Assembly (NCBI GenBank): GCA_963780655.1
Contig: CAWACP010000004.1
Location: forward strand, 868,001 to 932,000
Direction of reading: 5' to 3'
Length of the DNA: 64,000 nucleotides
Source: CAWACP01 sp963780655
Lineage (GTDB): Bacteria > Acidobacteriota > Terriglobia > Bryobacterales > Bryobacteraceae
Shown here piece after piece: positions 43,519-51,473 of the stretch. The translations under genes were made by a program, and so were the position numbers. Each line of letters opens with the position of its first letter. The first letter of the stretch is position 1. The notes beneath the pieces are model-generated. The model was not told the origin of the DNA. It saw only the letters and a list, made by a program, of their open reading frames with translations, and did not search any database.

Positions 43519-44086
43519 TTTCGGGATTGCGGGCGCGTGCGGCACGGCCGCGGAAGCGCTTGCCGTGATGGAGCAGGAGCCCGTGGACGTGGTGCTTCTC
43601 GATTACGATCTGGGCGACGAACAGGGGTCCGCGCTGCTCACCCAGGCGAAGCGTCGAGGCTTCGCGGGGCGTATCCTGATGGTGACTGCGGGAATGAACG
43701 GCCCGGAAACTCTGCGCGCGCTCGAGAACGGCTGCGCGGGCATTTTTTTGAAGCACAGCCCGCCGGCGCAACTGATCGAGGCGATTCACAAGGTGGCGGT
43801 GGGCGAGCCCTGGCTTGATTCGCGGGCCATGGGCGCCGTAGTGGCGGGCGCTACCGGCAGAGGCGACGAGCAGCGCAGCGAACAGCCCTTGACCGGGCGC
43901 GAGCGCGCCGTTCTGAACGGTTTGCTCGAAGGGCTCACGAACAAGGAGATCGGCGCATCGCTGCACATTTCCGAAAGCTCGGTGAAGGCGGCGCTGCAGC
44001 AGTTATTCGAAAAGACGGGTGTGCGCACGCGCAGCCAGTTGGTGCGCATTGCGCTGGAGCAGCACGCGCAGGACTGGCTGGGGTAG
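43442..44086 (+). CDS. LuxR-type DNA-binding response regulator
   Basis: A 214-residue response regulator. The receiver domain (residues 1-115) has RILLVDDHSLFRESLRRLL, the phospho-acceptor Asp in VVLLDYDLGDEQG and KHSPP near the end. The LuxR helix-turn-helix at about 148-205 reads LTGRERAVLNGLLEGLTNKE and IGASLHISESSVKAALQQLF. It starts at ATG 43442, 77 bases inside the kinase gene, so the two are translationally coupled. Its regulon is unknown; the divergent efflux operon is one candidate. Confidence 0.93.
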   Translation: MIRILLVDDHSLFRESLRRLLQAEPDFGIAGACGTAAEALAVMEQEPVDVVLLDYDLGDEQGSALLTQAKRRGFAGRILMVTAGMNGPETLRALENGCAGIFLKHSPPAQLIEAIHKVAVGEPWLDSRAMGAVVAGATGRGDEQRSEQPLTGRERAVLNGLLEGLTNKEIGASLHISESSVKAALQQLFEKTGVRTRSQLVRIALEQHAQDWLG

Positions 44087-44210
44087 GGAAGTAAGGGAAT
44101 TAAGGGAATTAAAGGAAGTAAAAAGAATCAAGGGAATGTGAAAGTGATCGCGTTCTTCAGCTTCCTCTAATTCCCTTTACTTCCTTTTCTTCTTTTTCTT
44201 CCTTTATTTC
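44087..44210. repeat. purine-tract/pyrimidine-tract inverted repeat between convergent genes
   Basis: The plus strand carries a purine-rich tract (GGGAAGTAAGGGAATTAAGG onward, to about 44143) followed after a short loop by a pyrimidine-rich tract (CTTCCTCTAATTCCCTTTAC onward, 44161-44210). The two halves pair imperfectly (GGGAATTAAAGGAAGTAAA against TTTACTTCC and TAATTCCC). It may serve as a bidirectional terminator for the response regulator and the cytochrome gene, and such tracts can also form unusual DNA structures. Confidence 0.7.
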
Positions 44211-44611
44211 AGCGTCTTCAGATACTCCACCACGGCGCGGGCATCGCCCGGGTTGAGGTGGAAATCGGGCATGGGCGGGCCGGCTTTCATGCCGTCCGGG
44301 AGTTCCGCCGTTTCGAGGAATTTCACAAACCCCGCTTCGCCATAGTACGACCACAGCTTGCCCGCCGGCGTGATGTCCGGGGCCGTGTCGCGCCAGCCTG
44401 GTACCGGGGTGAGCGATTGAAACGTCAGCTTCGTGCCTTTCAGCCAGCGAGTCTTGTCGAGCTCTCCATTCTGGGTCATGGGGGTGTGGCAGTCTGCGCA
44501 TCTCGCGATCTCGTCCGCGATGTATTTGCCGTGCGACACGGCGGAAGGTCCCGAAGCGGCAGCGAGCGAACAAACCAGGACTACGGAACCACAAACGAGC
44601 ATTTTGTCCAT
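44204..44611 (-). CDS. periplasmic c-type cytochrome, single heme
   Basis: A 135-residue protein with a signal peptide (MLVCGSVVLVCSLAAASG) and one heme-binding CxxCH (IARCADCHTPMTQNGELD, Cys38, Cys41, His42). The second ligand is probably the Met in GPPMPDFHLNPGDA near the C-terminus, the normal class I arrangement. It ends DARAVVEYLKTLK, as in monoheme cytochromes of acidobacteria. ATG 44611 is chosen, as the longer frame to 44683 starts in the opposite gene's region. It converges with the response regulator and diverges from the secreted gene at 44684. Confidence 0.87.
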   Translation of the reverse strand: MDKMLVCGSVVLVCSLAAASGPSAVSHGKYIADEIARCADCHTPMTQNGELDKTRWLKGTKLTFQSLTPVPGWRDTAPDITPAGKLWSYYGEAGFVKFLETAELPDGMKAGPPMPDFHLNPGDARAVVEYLKTLK

Positions 44612-44683
44612 TTCGTTACATCGTACAATTTTTCGGGAACCGCAGCCGGGCGCCCATCGTGATACGGTGCAGGAGTCCGGCAC

Positions 44684-45637
44684 ATGAGAATCGCTTATCT
44701 ACTGGCCGCGGTGGCGCTGGCGCTGCCTGCCGCGCGCGCCGATCGCCTGTCCGATCTCGAAAACCGCGCCGATGAGGTGGCCATCGTCACTCTGGACGCG
44801 TCGACGCTGCAGGGTCTGCTGCAGGCGGTGCGCACGGACGATCCCGAGGAAGCAAGGATGTTGCGCGCGCTCGCGGGCGTGAAGGCGATCCGCGTTCGCT
44901 CGCTGGAGTTCCATGGCGGCGGCATGCCCGATCCTGAAGACATCCGGGCGGAGCGCGAGGCCGTAGTAACCGCCGGGTGGTCGCAGTTCCTGAGCTCGCG
45001 ATCAAAGGACCCGGAAGAGTCTGTCGAAGGCTATGCCGGCCCGGAAGGTCTGGCCATTGTGGTGGCGGAACCGGGCGAGTTGACCACGGTTCACATCGAG
45101 GGCTTGCTGGCGCCTGGTTCACTCCCGCTGCTCGGCCATCATTTTGGTCTGCCCGGATTGCAGGTGGACCCGTCGGCTTACGCGTCTGGAGCGCTGCCCC
45201 CGCCGGGCTCAGCCGCTCGTCCGGCAAAGCTGGACTTCAAAAAGATCGTGCATGAGATAGAGGAGCAGGACGGAATCCACCGGCTTCACATCCCGTTGTT
45301 TGGCCTGGTCAAGCCGGTTGCGTATGTCGCCTCCGGGGGGCGAGCGCGCGCTCTCGACATGGCGATTTTCGAAGATGCGCCTCCGGCTTTCATCGACTCG
45401 GTGGCGCGCCGGGTGCCTGCGGGCTGGTCGCGCATGGTTGAGGTGCGCGAACACGACGAGCGCACGAACATCTTCGTGGGCGAGGTGAACAAGAGCATGG
45501 CGCTGCTGATCGCGACATGGGATGGCGACGGCGTGATGCTGACGGTGAAAGCCAGTTTGCAGGACCTTGCGAAAGATCCGCTCGCGTGGGCGCAGCATGA
45601 TCAGCACGACGGCGATCACAGGAAGCGCGAAGAGTAA
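44684..45637 (+). CDS. secreted protein, DUF4252-like N-terminal region
   Basis: A 317-residue protein with a signal peptide (MRIAYLLAAVALALPAARA). The first domain (LENRADEVAIVTLDASTLQG to about residue 130) resembles DUF4252 proteins. A Pro/Ala linker (SGALPPPGSAARPAK) leads to a second region with IHRLHIPLFGLVKPVAYVAS and DDERTNIFVGEV-like HDERTNIFVGEVNKSMALLI, possibly a second copy or a partner of the first. The C-terminal tail is His/Asp-rich (QHDQHDGDHRKREE) and could bind metal. No known function. Confidence 0.66.
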   Translation: MRIAYLLAAVALALPAARADRLSDLENRADEVAIVTLDASTLQGLLQAVRTDDPEEARMLRALAGVKAIRVRSLEFHGGGMPDPEDIRAEREAVVTAGWSQFLSSRSKDPEESVEGYAGPEGLAIVVAEPGELTTVHIEGLLAPGSLPLLGHHFGLPGLQVDPSAYASGALPPPGSAARPAKLDFKKIVHEIEEQDGIHRLHIPLFGLVKPVAYVASGGRARALDMAIFEDAPPAFIDSVARRVPAGWSRMVEVREHDERTNIFVGEVNKSMALLIATWDGDGVMLTVKASLQDLAKDPLAWAQHDQHDGDHRKREE

Positions 45638-45693
45638 GGCGGACGGCGTGAGATAGTCGCGGCTCGGTAACATGCGGCAAACCTTGAGACGTC

Positions 45694-45763
45694 GTTACTG
45701 AGCCGCGACTGTGAAGGAGCGGTACACTACAGCACCACTCCCTGACGGTCGCGGCTCAGTTAC
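45694..45763. repeat. GGTCGCGGCTCAG-type palindromic repeat, supplies leuS stop
   Basis: Two 30-base arms (45694-45723, 45734-45763), inverted with about six mismatches, start GTTACTGAGCCGCGACTGTG and end GGTCGCGGCTCAGTTAC. The leuS stop codon (TTA on the plus strand, 45760-45762) is inside the second arm. Related sequence occurs at 18961-19021, 46254-46282 and 53092-53121. Confidence 0.85.
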
Positions 45764-48210
45764 TTCACGACGATGTTCAACAGCTTGTCAGGCACGTAGA
45801 TGGTCTTCACCACCTGCCTGCCTTCAAGGTACGGCTGCACCTTCCCGTCGGCGCGCGCGGCACGTTCCACTTCCGCCTGAGCCGTCGCGAACGGCGCTGA
45901 CAACCGCGATCGCACTTTGCCGTTCACCTGCACGACAATTTCGGCGAGCTCCTCGCGCGCCAGCTCGGGATCGTAGGAAGGCCAGGGCTGACGGAACACC
46001 GGCTCGCCGCCATGACCGAGCTCTTCCCACAGCTCCTGCGTGACGTAGGGCGCGAACGGGTGCAGAATGAGCACCAGCTTCTCCACCGATTCGCGCAGCA
46101 CCGGTTCGGAGATTTCCTTCTCGCTGGCGTATAGCTCGTTCACCAGCTCCATAATGGCCGCGATGCAGGTATTGAAGTGCCAGCGCGTTTCGAAATCGTC
46201 GGTGATTTTGCGGATGGTCTGGTGCAGCTTGCGCAGTACGCGGGCATCGGCGGACCGCTCCCTTTGGTCGCGGCTCAGTTCCACGTTGCGCGTGACGAAG
46301 CGGTAGACGCGGCTGAGGAAGCGGACGGCGCCCTCGGCCCCGGCATCGGTCCAGTCCATTTCTTTCTCGGGCGGAGCGGCGAACAGTTCGAACAGCCGGC
46401 CGGTGTCGGCGCCGTACCGATTGATCATCTCGTCGGCGCTCACGACGTTGCCCTTCGATTTCGACATCTTCGAGCCTTCGCGGATCACCATGCCCTGGTT
46501 AAACATGCGCACCACGGGTTCGCTGTTGGGAACCAGTCCGAGATCGCGCATCATCTTCGTCCAGAAGCGCGAGTAGATGAGGTGCAGGATGGCATGCTCG
46601 ATGCCGCCGATGTACTGGTCGATCTCGAACCAGTAGGCGATTTCGCTGCGATCGAACGGGGCGCGGTCGTTGTGCGGATCGCAATAGCGGTAGAAATACC
46701 AGGACGAATCGATGAAGGTGTCCATGGTATCGCTCTCGCGCTTTGCGGGACCACCGCACTTCGGGCACGTGACGTTCATGAACTCCGGAACGTCGAGCAG
46801 CGGCGAGCGGCCCTTGCCGGTGATATTGACGTTCAGCGGAAGCAGGACGGGGAGCTGATCGTCGGGTACGGGCACAACGCCGTCGCGCTCGCAATGGATC
46901 ACCGGAATGGGCGTGCCCCAGTAGCGCTGCCGCGAGATGCCCCAGTCCTTGATGCGGTACGTGACGGCGGGATTGCCGAAGCCCTCGCGCCGCGCATAAT
47001 CCGCCATGGCCGCGCGCGCGTGCTCGCTGGCGCTGCCCGACCACGGGCCGGAATTTTCGAGAACTCCGTAATCGGGGAAGGCCTCGGTCATGGAAGACAC
47101 GTCGGCGAGTCCGCCATCCGCGGGGCGAATCACCGGACGGATGGGGATGCCGAACTCGCGGCAGAATTCGAAGTCGCGCTGATCGTGCGCGGGGACGGCC
47201 ATGATTGCGCCGGTGCCGTAGCCCATCAGCACGAAGTTGCCGATCCAGATGGGCACGCGTTCCCGGCTGAACGGGTTGATGGCGTAATGGCCGGTGAACA
47301 GACCATCTTTCTTCAGCTCGCCGGGGTCCTTGCGCGCCGCCGCGTCGATCATGGCCTTCAGCTTCGGCCGCTGCGACTCATCGATCAGCTCGTCAACCAG
47401 CGGATGCTCCGGCGCGAGAATCAGGCACGTCGCGCCATAGATGGTGTCGATGCGCGTGGTGAAGACGCGGATGCTGCGGTCCGAATGCTCCAGCGTGAAA
47501 TCGACCTCGGCGCCTTCCGAGCGGCCGATCCAGTTGCGCTGCATGGTGATGACGCGCTCGGGCCAGTGGCCTTCGAGCTGGTCGAGATCGCAGAGCAATT
47601 CTTCCGCGTAGTTGGTGATGCGCAGGAACCACTGCTCCAGCGCGCGCTGCTCCACCGGCGTATCTTCGTGGCGCCAGCAGCAACCGTCCACCACCTGCTC
47701 ATTTGCGAGCACGGTGCCGCACTCGGGGCACCAGTTCACCAGCGCCTTTTTCCGGTAGGCGAGATCGCGCTCCAGCATGCGCAGGAAGAACCACTGGTTC
47801 CAGCGATAGTAATCGGGCTCGCAGGTGGTGACCTCGCGCGACCAATCGTAGGAGAAGGCCATGCGCCGGTGCTGGCGCTTCATGGCGGCGATGTTTTCCA
47901 GCGTCCATTCGCGCGGGCTGCGGTTGTTCTTTATGGCCGCGTTCTCGGCGGGCAGACCGAACGCGTCCCAGCCCATGGGATGCAGAACGTTGAACCCGCG
48001 CATCCATTTGTAACGCGCCAGCGCGTCGCCGATGGCGTAGTTGCGAATGTGGCCGATGTGCAGCACGCCGCTCGGGTACGGCAGCATCTCGAGGACGTAG
48101 TACTTCGGGCGCGCGGAGTCCTCGTCGGCTTTGTAGAGCGCCGGGTCCGCGTTCCAGCGCTCGTGCCATTTCAATTCGATCTGCTGGCTGTCGTACTGCT
48201 TCTCGGGCAT
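45760..48210 (-). CDS. leuS: leucyl-tRNA synthetase
   Basis: An 816-residue class Ia aminoacyl-tRNA synthetase that charges tRNA-Leu and edits mischarged products. The HIGH motif is PSGVLHIGHIRNYAIGDALA, and the KMSKS loop is EGSKMSKSKGNVVSADE. Zinc-binding Cys pairs are seen in NWCPECGTVLANEQVVDGCC and MNVTCPKCGGPAK. The editing domain lies at about 215-410. A repeat-like 29-base segment (46254-46282) falls in codons near SRDQRERSADARVL, between the catalytic core and the anticodon-binding helix bundle. The reading frame is intact. Starts at ATG 48210. Confidence 0.97.
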   Translation of the reverse strand: MPEKQYDSQQIELKWHERWNADPALYKADEDSARPKYYVLEMLPYPSGVLHIGHIRNYAIGDALARYKWMRGFNVLHPMGWDAFGLPAENAAIKNNRSPREWTLENIAAMKRQHRRMAFSYDWSREVTTCEPDYYRWNQWFFLRMLERDLAYRKKALVNWCPECGTVLANEQVVDGCCWRHEDTPVEQRALEQWFLRITNYAEELLCDLDQLEGHWPERVITMQRNWIGRSEGAEVDFTLEHSDRSIRVFTTRIDTIYGATCLILAPEHPLVDELIDESQRPKLKAMIDAAARKDPGELKKDGLFTGHYAINPFSRERVPIWIGNFVLMGYGTGAIMAVPAHDQRDFEFCREFGIPIRPVIRPADGGLADVSSMTEAFPDYGVLENSGPWSGSASEHARAAMADYARREGFGNPAVTYRIKDWGISRQRYWGTPIPVIHCERDGVVPVPDDQLPVLLPLNVNITGKGRSPLLDVPEFMNVTCPKCGGPAKRESDTMDTFIDSSWYFYRYCDPHNDRAPFDRSEIAYWFEIDQYIGGIEHAILHLIYSRFWTKMMRDLGLVPNSEPVVRMFNQGMVIREGSKMSKSKGNVVSADEMINRYGADTGRLFELFAAPPEKEMDWTDAGAEGAVRFLSRVYRFVTRNVELSRDQRERSADARVLRKLHQTIRKITDDFETRWHFNTCIAAIMELVNELYASEKEISEPVLRESVEKLVLILHPFAPYVTQELWEELGHGGEPVFRQPWPSYDPELAREELAEIVVQVNGKVRSRLSAPFATAQAEVERAARADGKVQPYLEGRQVVKTIYVPDKLLNIVVK
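46254..46282. repeat. repeat-family segment inside leuS
   Basis: ACCGCTCCCTTTGGTCGCGG continuing CTCAGTTCC differs from the intergenic copy at 53092-53121 by one deleted base and two changes in 30. It lies inside the leuS coding region and is read through in frame. Confidence 0.75.
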
Positions 48211-48324
48211 AGGCTGTAGCGTGATGTGTGCGGATACACCGGCTACCCCTCAGATGTGGAATTCGGCTGTCCGGGGATTCGGCTCGGCGGCGAACAACCG
48301 CGGGCCGCACTGCCACGCTCTCTC

Positions 48325-48816
48325 TCAGAATACTGGATGCGGGGCTGCCTGCGCCCGATGCCGCGCGAAGACCACGCCGAAGAACGCGCCGAGAAGCGCT
48401 CCGTACACGACATGGCCCGCAAGGCTGGAAACCACGCTCATGATGGGGTGCGCGAAGTGGGCCTCATTGAAGCCGACGCCCATCATCACCATCACGCCCG
48501 TTCCCGCGAACGTCCAGACGATGACGCCCCATTCGGCGCCCCGCTGCCATGCGCTGCCCAGCAGGTTCGGAAACGCGTAAACGAACACGATTGGCGAGGC
48601 GATGCTTCCCATCAGGATAAAGATGGCGAGCCCGATCCACCAGTACGCGGTGAAGTGGAATGCCGCGTGGCCCGCCATGCGCGTGCCGATGGCATAGGCC
48701 ATGTCGATGTTCGGCAGGCCAGCGAGTGGCGCAATGTACATGAGCGCGACGAGTATGAGGGTGGCGGCGACGCCGGCCTGAATGGCCCGCCGAAATTCCT
48801 GCGGTTGCGGTTTCAT
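48325..48816 (-). CDS. polytopic membrane protein (DUF6789-like)
   Basis: A 163-residue protein with about four membrane helices: VAATLILVALMYIAPLAGL, WWIGLAIFILMGSIASPIVF, VIVWTFAGTGVMVMMGVGF and VVSSLAGHVVYGALLGAFF. Conserved-looking MAYAIGTRMAG and GHVVYGALLGAFFGVVFARH segments resemble the DUF6789 family of unknown function. ATG 48816 follows AAGGAG by nine bases and is preferred to 48837. It lies 13 bases after the universal-stress gene on the same strand, so these two are an operon. Confidence 0.75.
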   Translation of the reverse strand: MKPQPQEFRRAIQAGVAATLILVALMYIAPLAGLPNIDMAYAIGTRMAGHAAFHFTAYWWIGLAIFILMGSIASPIVFVYAFPNLLGSAWQRGAEWGVIVWTFAGTGVMVMMGVGFNEAHFAHPIMSVVSSLAGHVVYGALLGAFFGVVFARHRAQAAPHPVF

Positions 48817-48829
48817 AAGAGCTCCTTGT

Positions 48830-49702
48830 TCAGACACTGATTACCGGGCACGGCGATTGCCGGATGATGCCGTAGGCGTTCGCACGCAGACGTCCGCCCA
48901 GGCCGGGGTCGGCGCTGCGTCCGATAATGGCGACGCTGGCCCCCCACTCACGCGCTTCCTCGGCCATGCAGGTGATGGGCGAACCTGAGGCGATCCTGAT
49001 GGCTGCTTTCCTGATCCCCAGCCGTTCGCTGGCCTCACGCAGTTCGTTCTCGGCCATTCGCTCGAGTTCCGCCTGCCAGCCCGGATCGAGGCCGGTATCG
49101 ACGGAAACATAGGGCGCCGGCACGGCGTGCAGCAATGCGAGCTCGGCCCGGAAGTCGCAGGCGAAGCGCGCCGCCCACTCCAGCACCCGCTCATAAGAGC
49201 CCTTCAGGTCCAGCGCGCAAAGGACACGCTGGAATTTCACGTGATCTTCGGCCGGCTCCTGTTCGAGGTGGGCGCCGGTGAGCACCGGGCACGCGGCGTC
49301 GTGCAGCACCCTGGAGGTGACGGACCCGATCAGCAGCCGTCGGAACACGCCGTACCCGTGCGTCGGCAGCGCGATCAGATCGGCCTTCCAGTCGTTGGCG
49401 AAATCGATAATCACGTCTGCCGGGAAGCCTTCGAGGACGGCGGTTTCAACGGGCGCGCTCCGCAGCAGCCGCTGGGCGAAATCCTTCAGCCTCGCCTCAT
49501 GCTGCAGCTTCCAGTCCGGGTGGACCGGCACGAATGCCGGCAGATCCAGTCCGGCGCTCGGGACCCCGTAGCTGGGGGTCTCGATGACGTTCAGCAGGAG
49601 GACGTTCGATTGGTAGTGTTCGCCGAGAGCGCAGGCGTAATTTGCCATACGTTCGCACCGGCGGGAGAAGTCCACAGGCACCAGGATCTTCGAGAAGAGC
49701 AT
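48830..49702 (-). CDS. tandem universal stress protein (UspA family)
   Basis: A 290-residue protein with two UspA domains. The first (residues 1-145) has FSKILVPVDFSRRCERMANY and LPTHGYGVFRRLLIGSVTSR, VLHDAACPVLT; the second (155-290) has FQRVLCALDLKGSYERVLEW and VAIIGRSADPGLGGRLRAN, YGIIRQSPCPVISV. The first domain keeps the G-x2-G-x9-G-S/T-type ATP-binding loop; the second is only partly conserved, suggesting one working nucleotide site. Cytoplasmic stress protein. A 16-base motif 90-105 bases upstream is shared with another gene. Confidence 0.9.
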   Translation of the reverse strand: MLFSKILVPVDFSRRCERMANYACALGEHYQSNVLLLNVIETPSYGVPSAGLDLPAFVPVHPDWKLQHEARLKDFAQRLLRSAPVETAVLEGFPADVIIDFANDWKADLIALPTHGYGVFRRLLIGSVTSRVLHDAACPVLTGAHLEQEPAEDHVKFQRVLCALDLKGSYERVLEWAARFACDFRAELALLHAVPAPYVSVDTGLDPGWQAELERMAENELREASERLGIRKAAIRIASGSPITCMAEEAREWGASVAIIGRSADPGLGGRLRANAYGIIRQSPCPVISV

Positions 49703-49791
49703 AGGCGCCTCCCGCCACGAGGGGTGGGCAATTCACGTACCGCGCGATTTACCCATTGTTTGCGCCGTTTTCCAGGTTTCAGGCGCCGGGT

Positions 49792-49807
49792 TGCGCCAAA
49801 TGCCCCA
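49792..49807. promoter_or_regulatory. shared 16-base upstream motif, copy 1
   Basis: TTGCGCCAAATGCCCC at 49792-49807 is identical to 50881-50896. Both lie about 90-135 bases upstream of minus-strand genes (universal stress protein here, 178-aa membrane protein there) in the same orientation. It could be a regulator site. Confidence 0.4.
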
Positions 49808-49877
49808 GTTGTGGCTGGCTCAGGTGGCACGCTGCTCGATGTGTGTGGGGCTTCAGCCTGGGTGCCCTCTGATCACC

Positions 49878-50165
49878 TTATATCGCCTGCAGCTCCGGCG
49901 CGGACTGGCGGATCTGCCGGAGCTCGAGCTGGCTGTAGAGCTGCTCGGGCGTGATTCGCAGGCTGACGATGGCGTGCTCTACCACGGAGTCGCTCAGCTG
50001 CCGCTTACCCCACAGCAGGTTGCTCATGCGCGGCTGGCTGATCTCGAGGCGCGCTGCCATCTGTGAGACGGTGAGCGCCTGCGAGCCGATGCGGTGGCGG
50101 ATCAGCGCGAGCACCGCTGGCGAAGCTGCGCCGGCGGCACGATGACAGGTTCGTCGGCCCCTCAT
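49878..50165 (-). CDS. small helix-turn-helix transcriptional regulator
   Basis: A 95-residue DNA-binding protein. The helix-turn-helix of the XRE type is LTVSQMAARLEISQPRMSNL, preceded by SPAVLALIRHRIGSQA and followed by LLWGKRQLSDSVVEHAIVSL. The C-terminal region (RITPEQLYSQLELRQIRQSA) is short. ATG 50165 starts after a cys/arg-rich stretch of the longer frame to 50678, which is rejected as out-of-frame overlap with the membrane gene. It may regulate itself or the stress genes to its left. Confidence 0.78.
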   Translation of the reverse strand: MRGRRTCHRAAGAASPAVLALIRHRIGSQALTVSQMAARLEISQPRMSNLLWGKRQLSDSVVEHAIVSLRITPEQLYSQLELRQIRQSAPELQAI

Positions 50166-50226
50166 CGAGAGGTGAGACGCTTCGGCGTTCGTTCTCAGCC
50201 GAGAAGGTTGCGCCACGCGAGATGCG

Positions 50227-50763
50227 CTAACGGATATCGGACACCATTTGTTCGATCTCCTGGACCGGCAGAAGGTGATCGGAGCTGCGAAGGACCGCCC
50301 ACTCGCCCACTTGTTCAACCGGGTCTGGTCCAAACCGAGCCGCTCCCAGATTTTCAAGCTGACCGCGCACAGCGAGTACCGTATGAGACCTGCTGGTCTT
50401 GCCTTGGCCCAACCTGCAGTCGAATACGACGAAATCCCTTCCGGCCTTCTCGCCTGCGACAACCCTTTTCGCGGAACGTGCGTATCGCAGCGAAGACGCG
50501 CTCTGCCAGGAAAGGCTTTTCGGAACGGCTGGTCCGATGTAATTGAAACCGAGTCGCAGTGCGAACTGCTGCATCCGCTTCGTACGCGCCCACTCGTCCA
50601 GGAGCTCGCCGCCGAGCAAAAAGATGAATGCGGCGCCTGCAGCGTATCCGAAAGGCAGGTAGCCGGCCGCGACGACAAATACGACGAACGCGATGAGGAG
50701 ACGCAAGTAACTTCGGAGGTGCACCGTGTGACGGTTCAGGCCTGTGGCAACCTCTGCAAACAT
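50227..50763 (-). CDS. membrane-anchored hypothetical protein
   Basis: A 178-residue protein with two N-terminal membrane helices (YLRLLIAFVVFVVAAGYLPF; YAAGAAFIFLLGGELLDEWA) and a cytoplasmic beta-rich part: LGFNYIGPAVPKSLSWQSA, FVVFDCRLGQGKTSRSHTVL and VEQVGEWAVLRSSDHLLPVQ. This pattern is recurrent in acidobacterial proteins of unknown function. A Cys in FVVFDCRLGQG and the conserved GxGK pair are notable but not diagnostic. It is upstream of the HTH gene with a 61-base gap on the same strand. Confidence 0.7.
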   Translation of the reverse strand: MFAEVATGLNRHTVHLRSYLRLLIAFVVFVVAAGYLPFGYAAGAAFIFLLGGELLDEWARTKRMQQFALRLGFNYIGPAVPKSLSWQSASSLRYARSAKRVVAGEKAGRDFVVFDCRLGQGKTSRSHTVLAVRGQLENLGAARFGPDPVEQVGEWAVLRSSDHLLPVQEIEQMVSDIR

Positions 50764-50880
50764 GTCGCGCCTCCGTCGTTATTATGACGCGCATAATGGC
50801 TGGACTGAGCCGCGAGGTCGCAGGATGAGCTTCCATGCTGCCGCAGGCCGATCAAGTCGTGGGGGCGGTCCGGCGGCCGA

Positions 50881-50896
50881 TTGCGCCAAATGCCCC
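50881..50896. promoter_or_regulatory. shared 16-base upstream motif, copy 2
   Basis: TTGCGCCAAATGCCCC again, identical to the copy at 49792-49807, upstream of the 178-residue membrane protein gene and also upstream of the ribbon-helix-helix gene on the other strand. Confidence 0.4.
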
Positions 50897-50979
50897 TGTA
50901 CGGTCGCCGTCCGCGTGGGGCTGTTTGTCAGCCTGCTGCGACCTGTCGGTCCGCGTGGCCCGCAGGGGGCCTGAGGTCA

Positions 50980-51017
50980 CTATTCTCTAATAGATTGTGA
51001 GGACCCGAAGAGAATAG
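50980..51017. promoter_or_regulatory. 9-bp inverted repeat upstream of ribbon-helix-helix gene
   Basis: CTATTCTCT (50980-50988) and AGAGAATAG (51009-51017) form a perfect inverted repeat with a 20-base spacer, 36 bases before the ATG at 51053. It is a natural candidate operator for the ribbon-helix-helix protein encoded just after. Confidence 0.5.
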
Positions 51018-51052
51018 AAAAAGGCTCTGGTAGGATAATAGCGGGCACGCCC

Positions 51053-51346
51053 ATGAAGACTTCACCTAGGCGGAAAGGGAGAGCGCCAGGCCGGTCCAAC
51101 AAGGCGAGCGCCACGCGCAAGGTCGCGGTCGATTTCCAGGCCTCCATGCACGAACAGGTCGAAACCGCCGCCTCGGAGCTTCGGCTTAATCGAAGCGCCT
51201 TCATCCGGCAGGCCGTGGCCCACTACATCGATGAACTCCGCCGCCGAAAACTGGAAGAGGAACTAGCTGCCGGATATATCGCCAACGCTGCCTGCGCCAG
51301 TCGTGTGGCTGAAGAGATGATGTGCGCTGAGGCCGGCCTCGCGTAA
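51053..51346 (+). CDS. ribbon-helix-helix (CopG-like) DNA-binding protein
   Basis: A 97-residue protein. After a basic N-terminal tail (SPRRKGRAPGRSNKASATR) comes the ribbon KVAVDFQASMHEQVETAASE, then helix LNRSAFIRQAVAHYIDELRR, the ribbon-helix-helix signature. The C-terminal part (EELAAGYIANAACASRVAEE) could contact a partner; such proteins are often antitoxins, but no toxin gene is visible next to it. The inverted repeat just upstream fits autoregulation. Confidence 0.82.
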   Translation: MKTSPRRKGRAPGRSNKASATRKVAVDFQASMHEQVETAASELRLNRSAFIRQAVAHYIDELRRRKLEEELAAGYIANAACASRVAEEMMCAEAGLA

Positions 51347-51473
51347 TAGCCAGGTAGACTCGCGGCGATGTTGTTCTCGTGAATTTCGAATCCGGCGATC
51401 GGCGACCATCGTGGCCGCGATCATCAATGAGGCGAACATCCGGCACGAGAAAGCGGAGGCAACAGGCAAACCG

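Noticed and set aside
46177..48219. 680-residue plus-strand frame
   Set aside because: Exact antisense of leuS, with no start signal and no protein similarity; a high-GC shadow.
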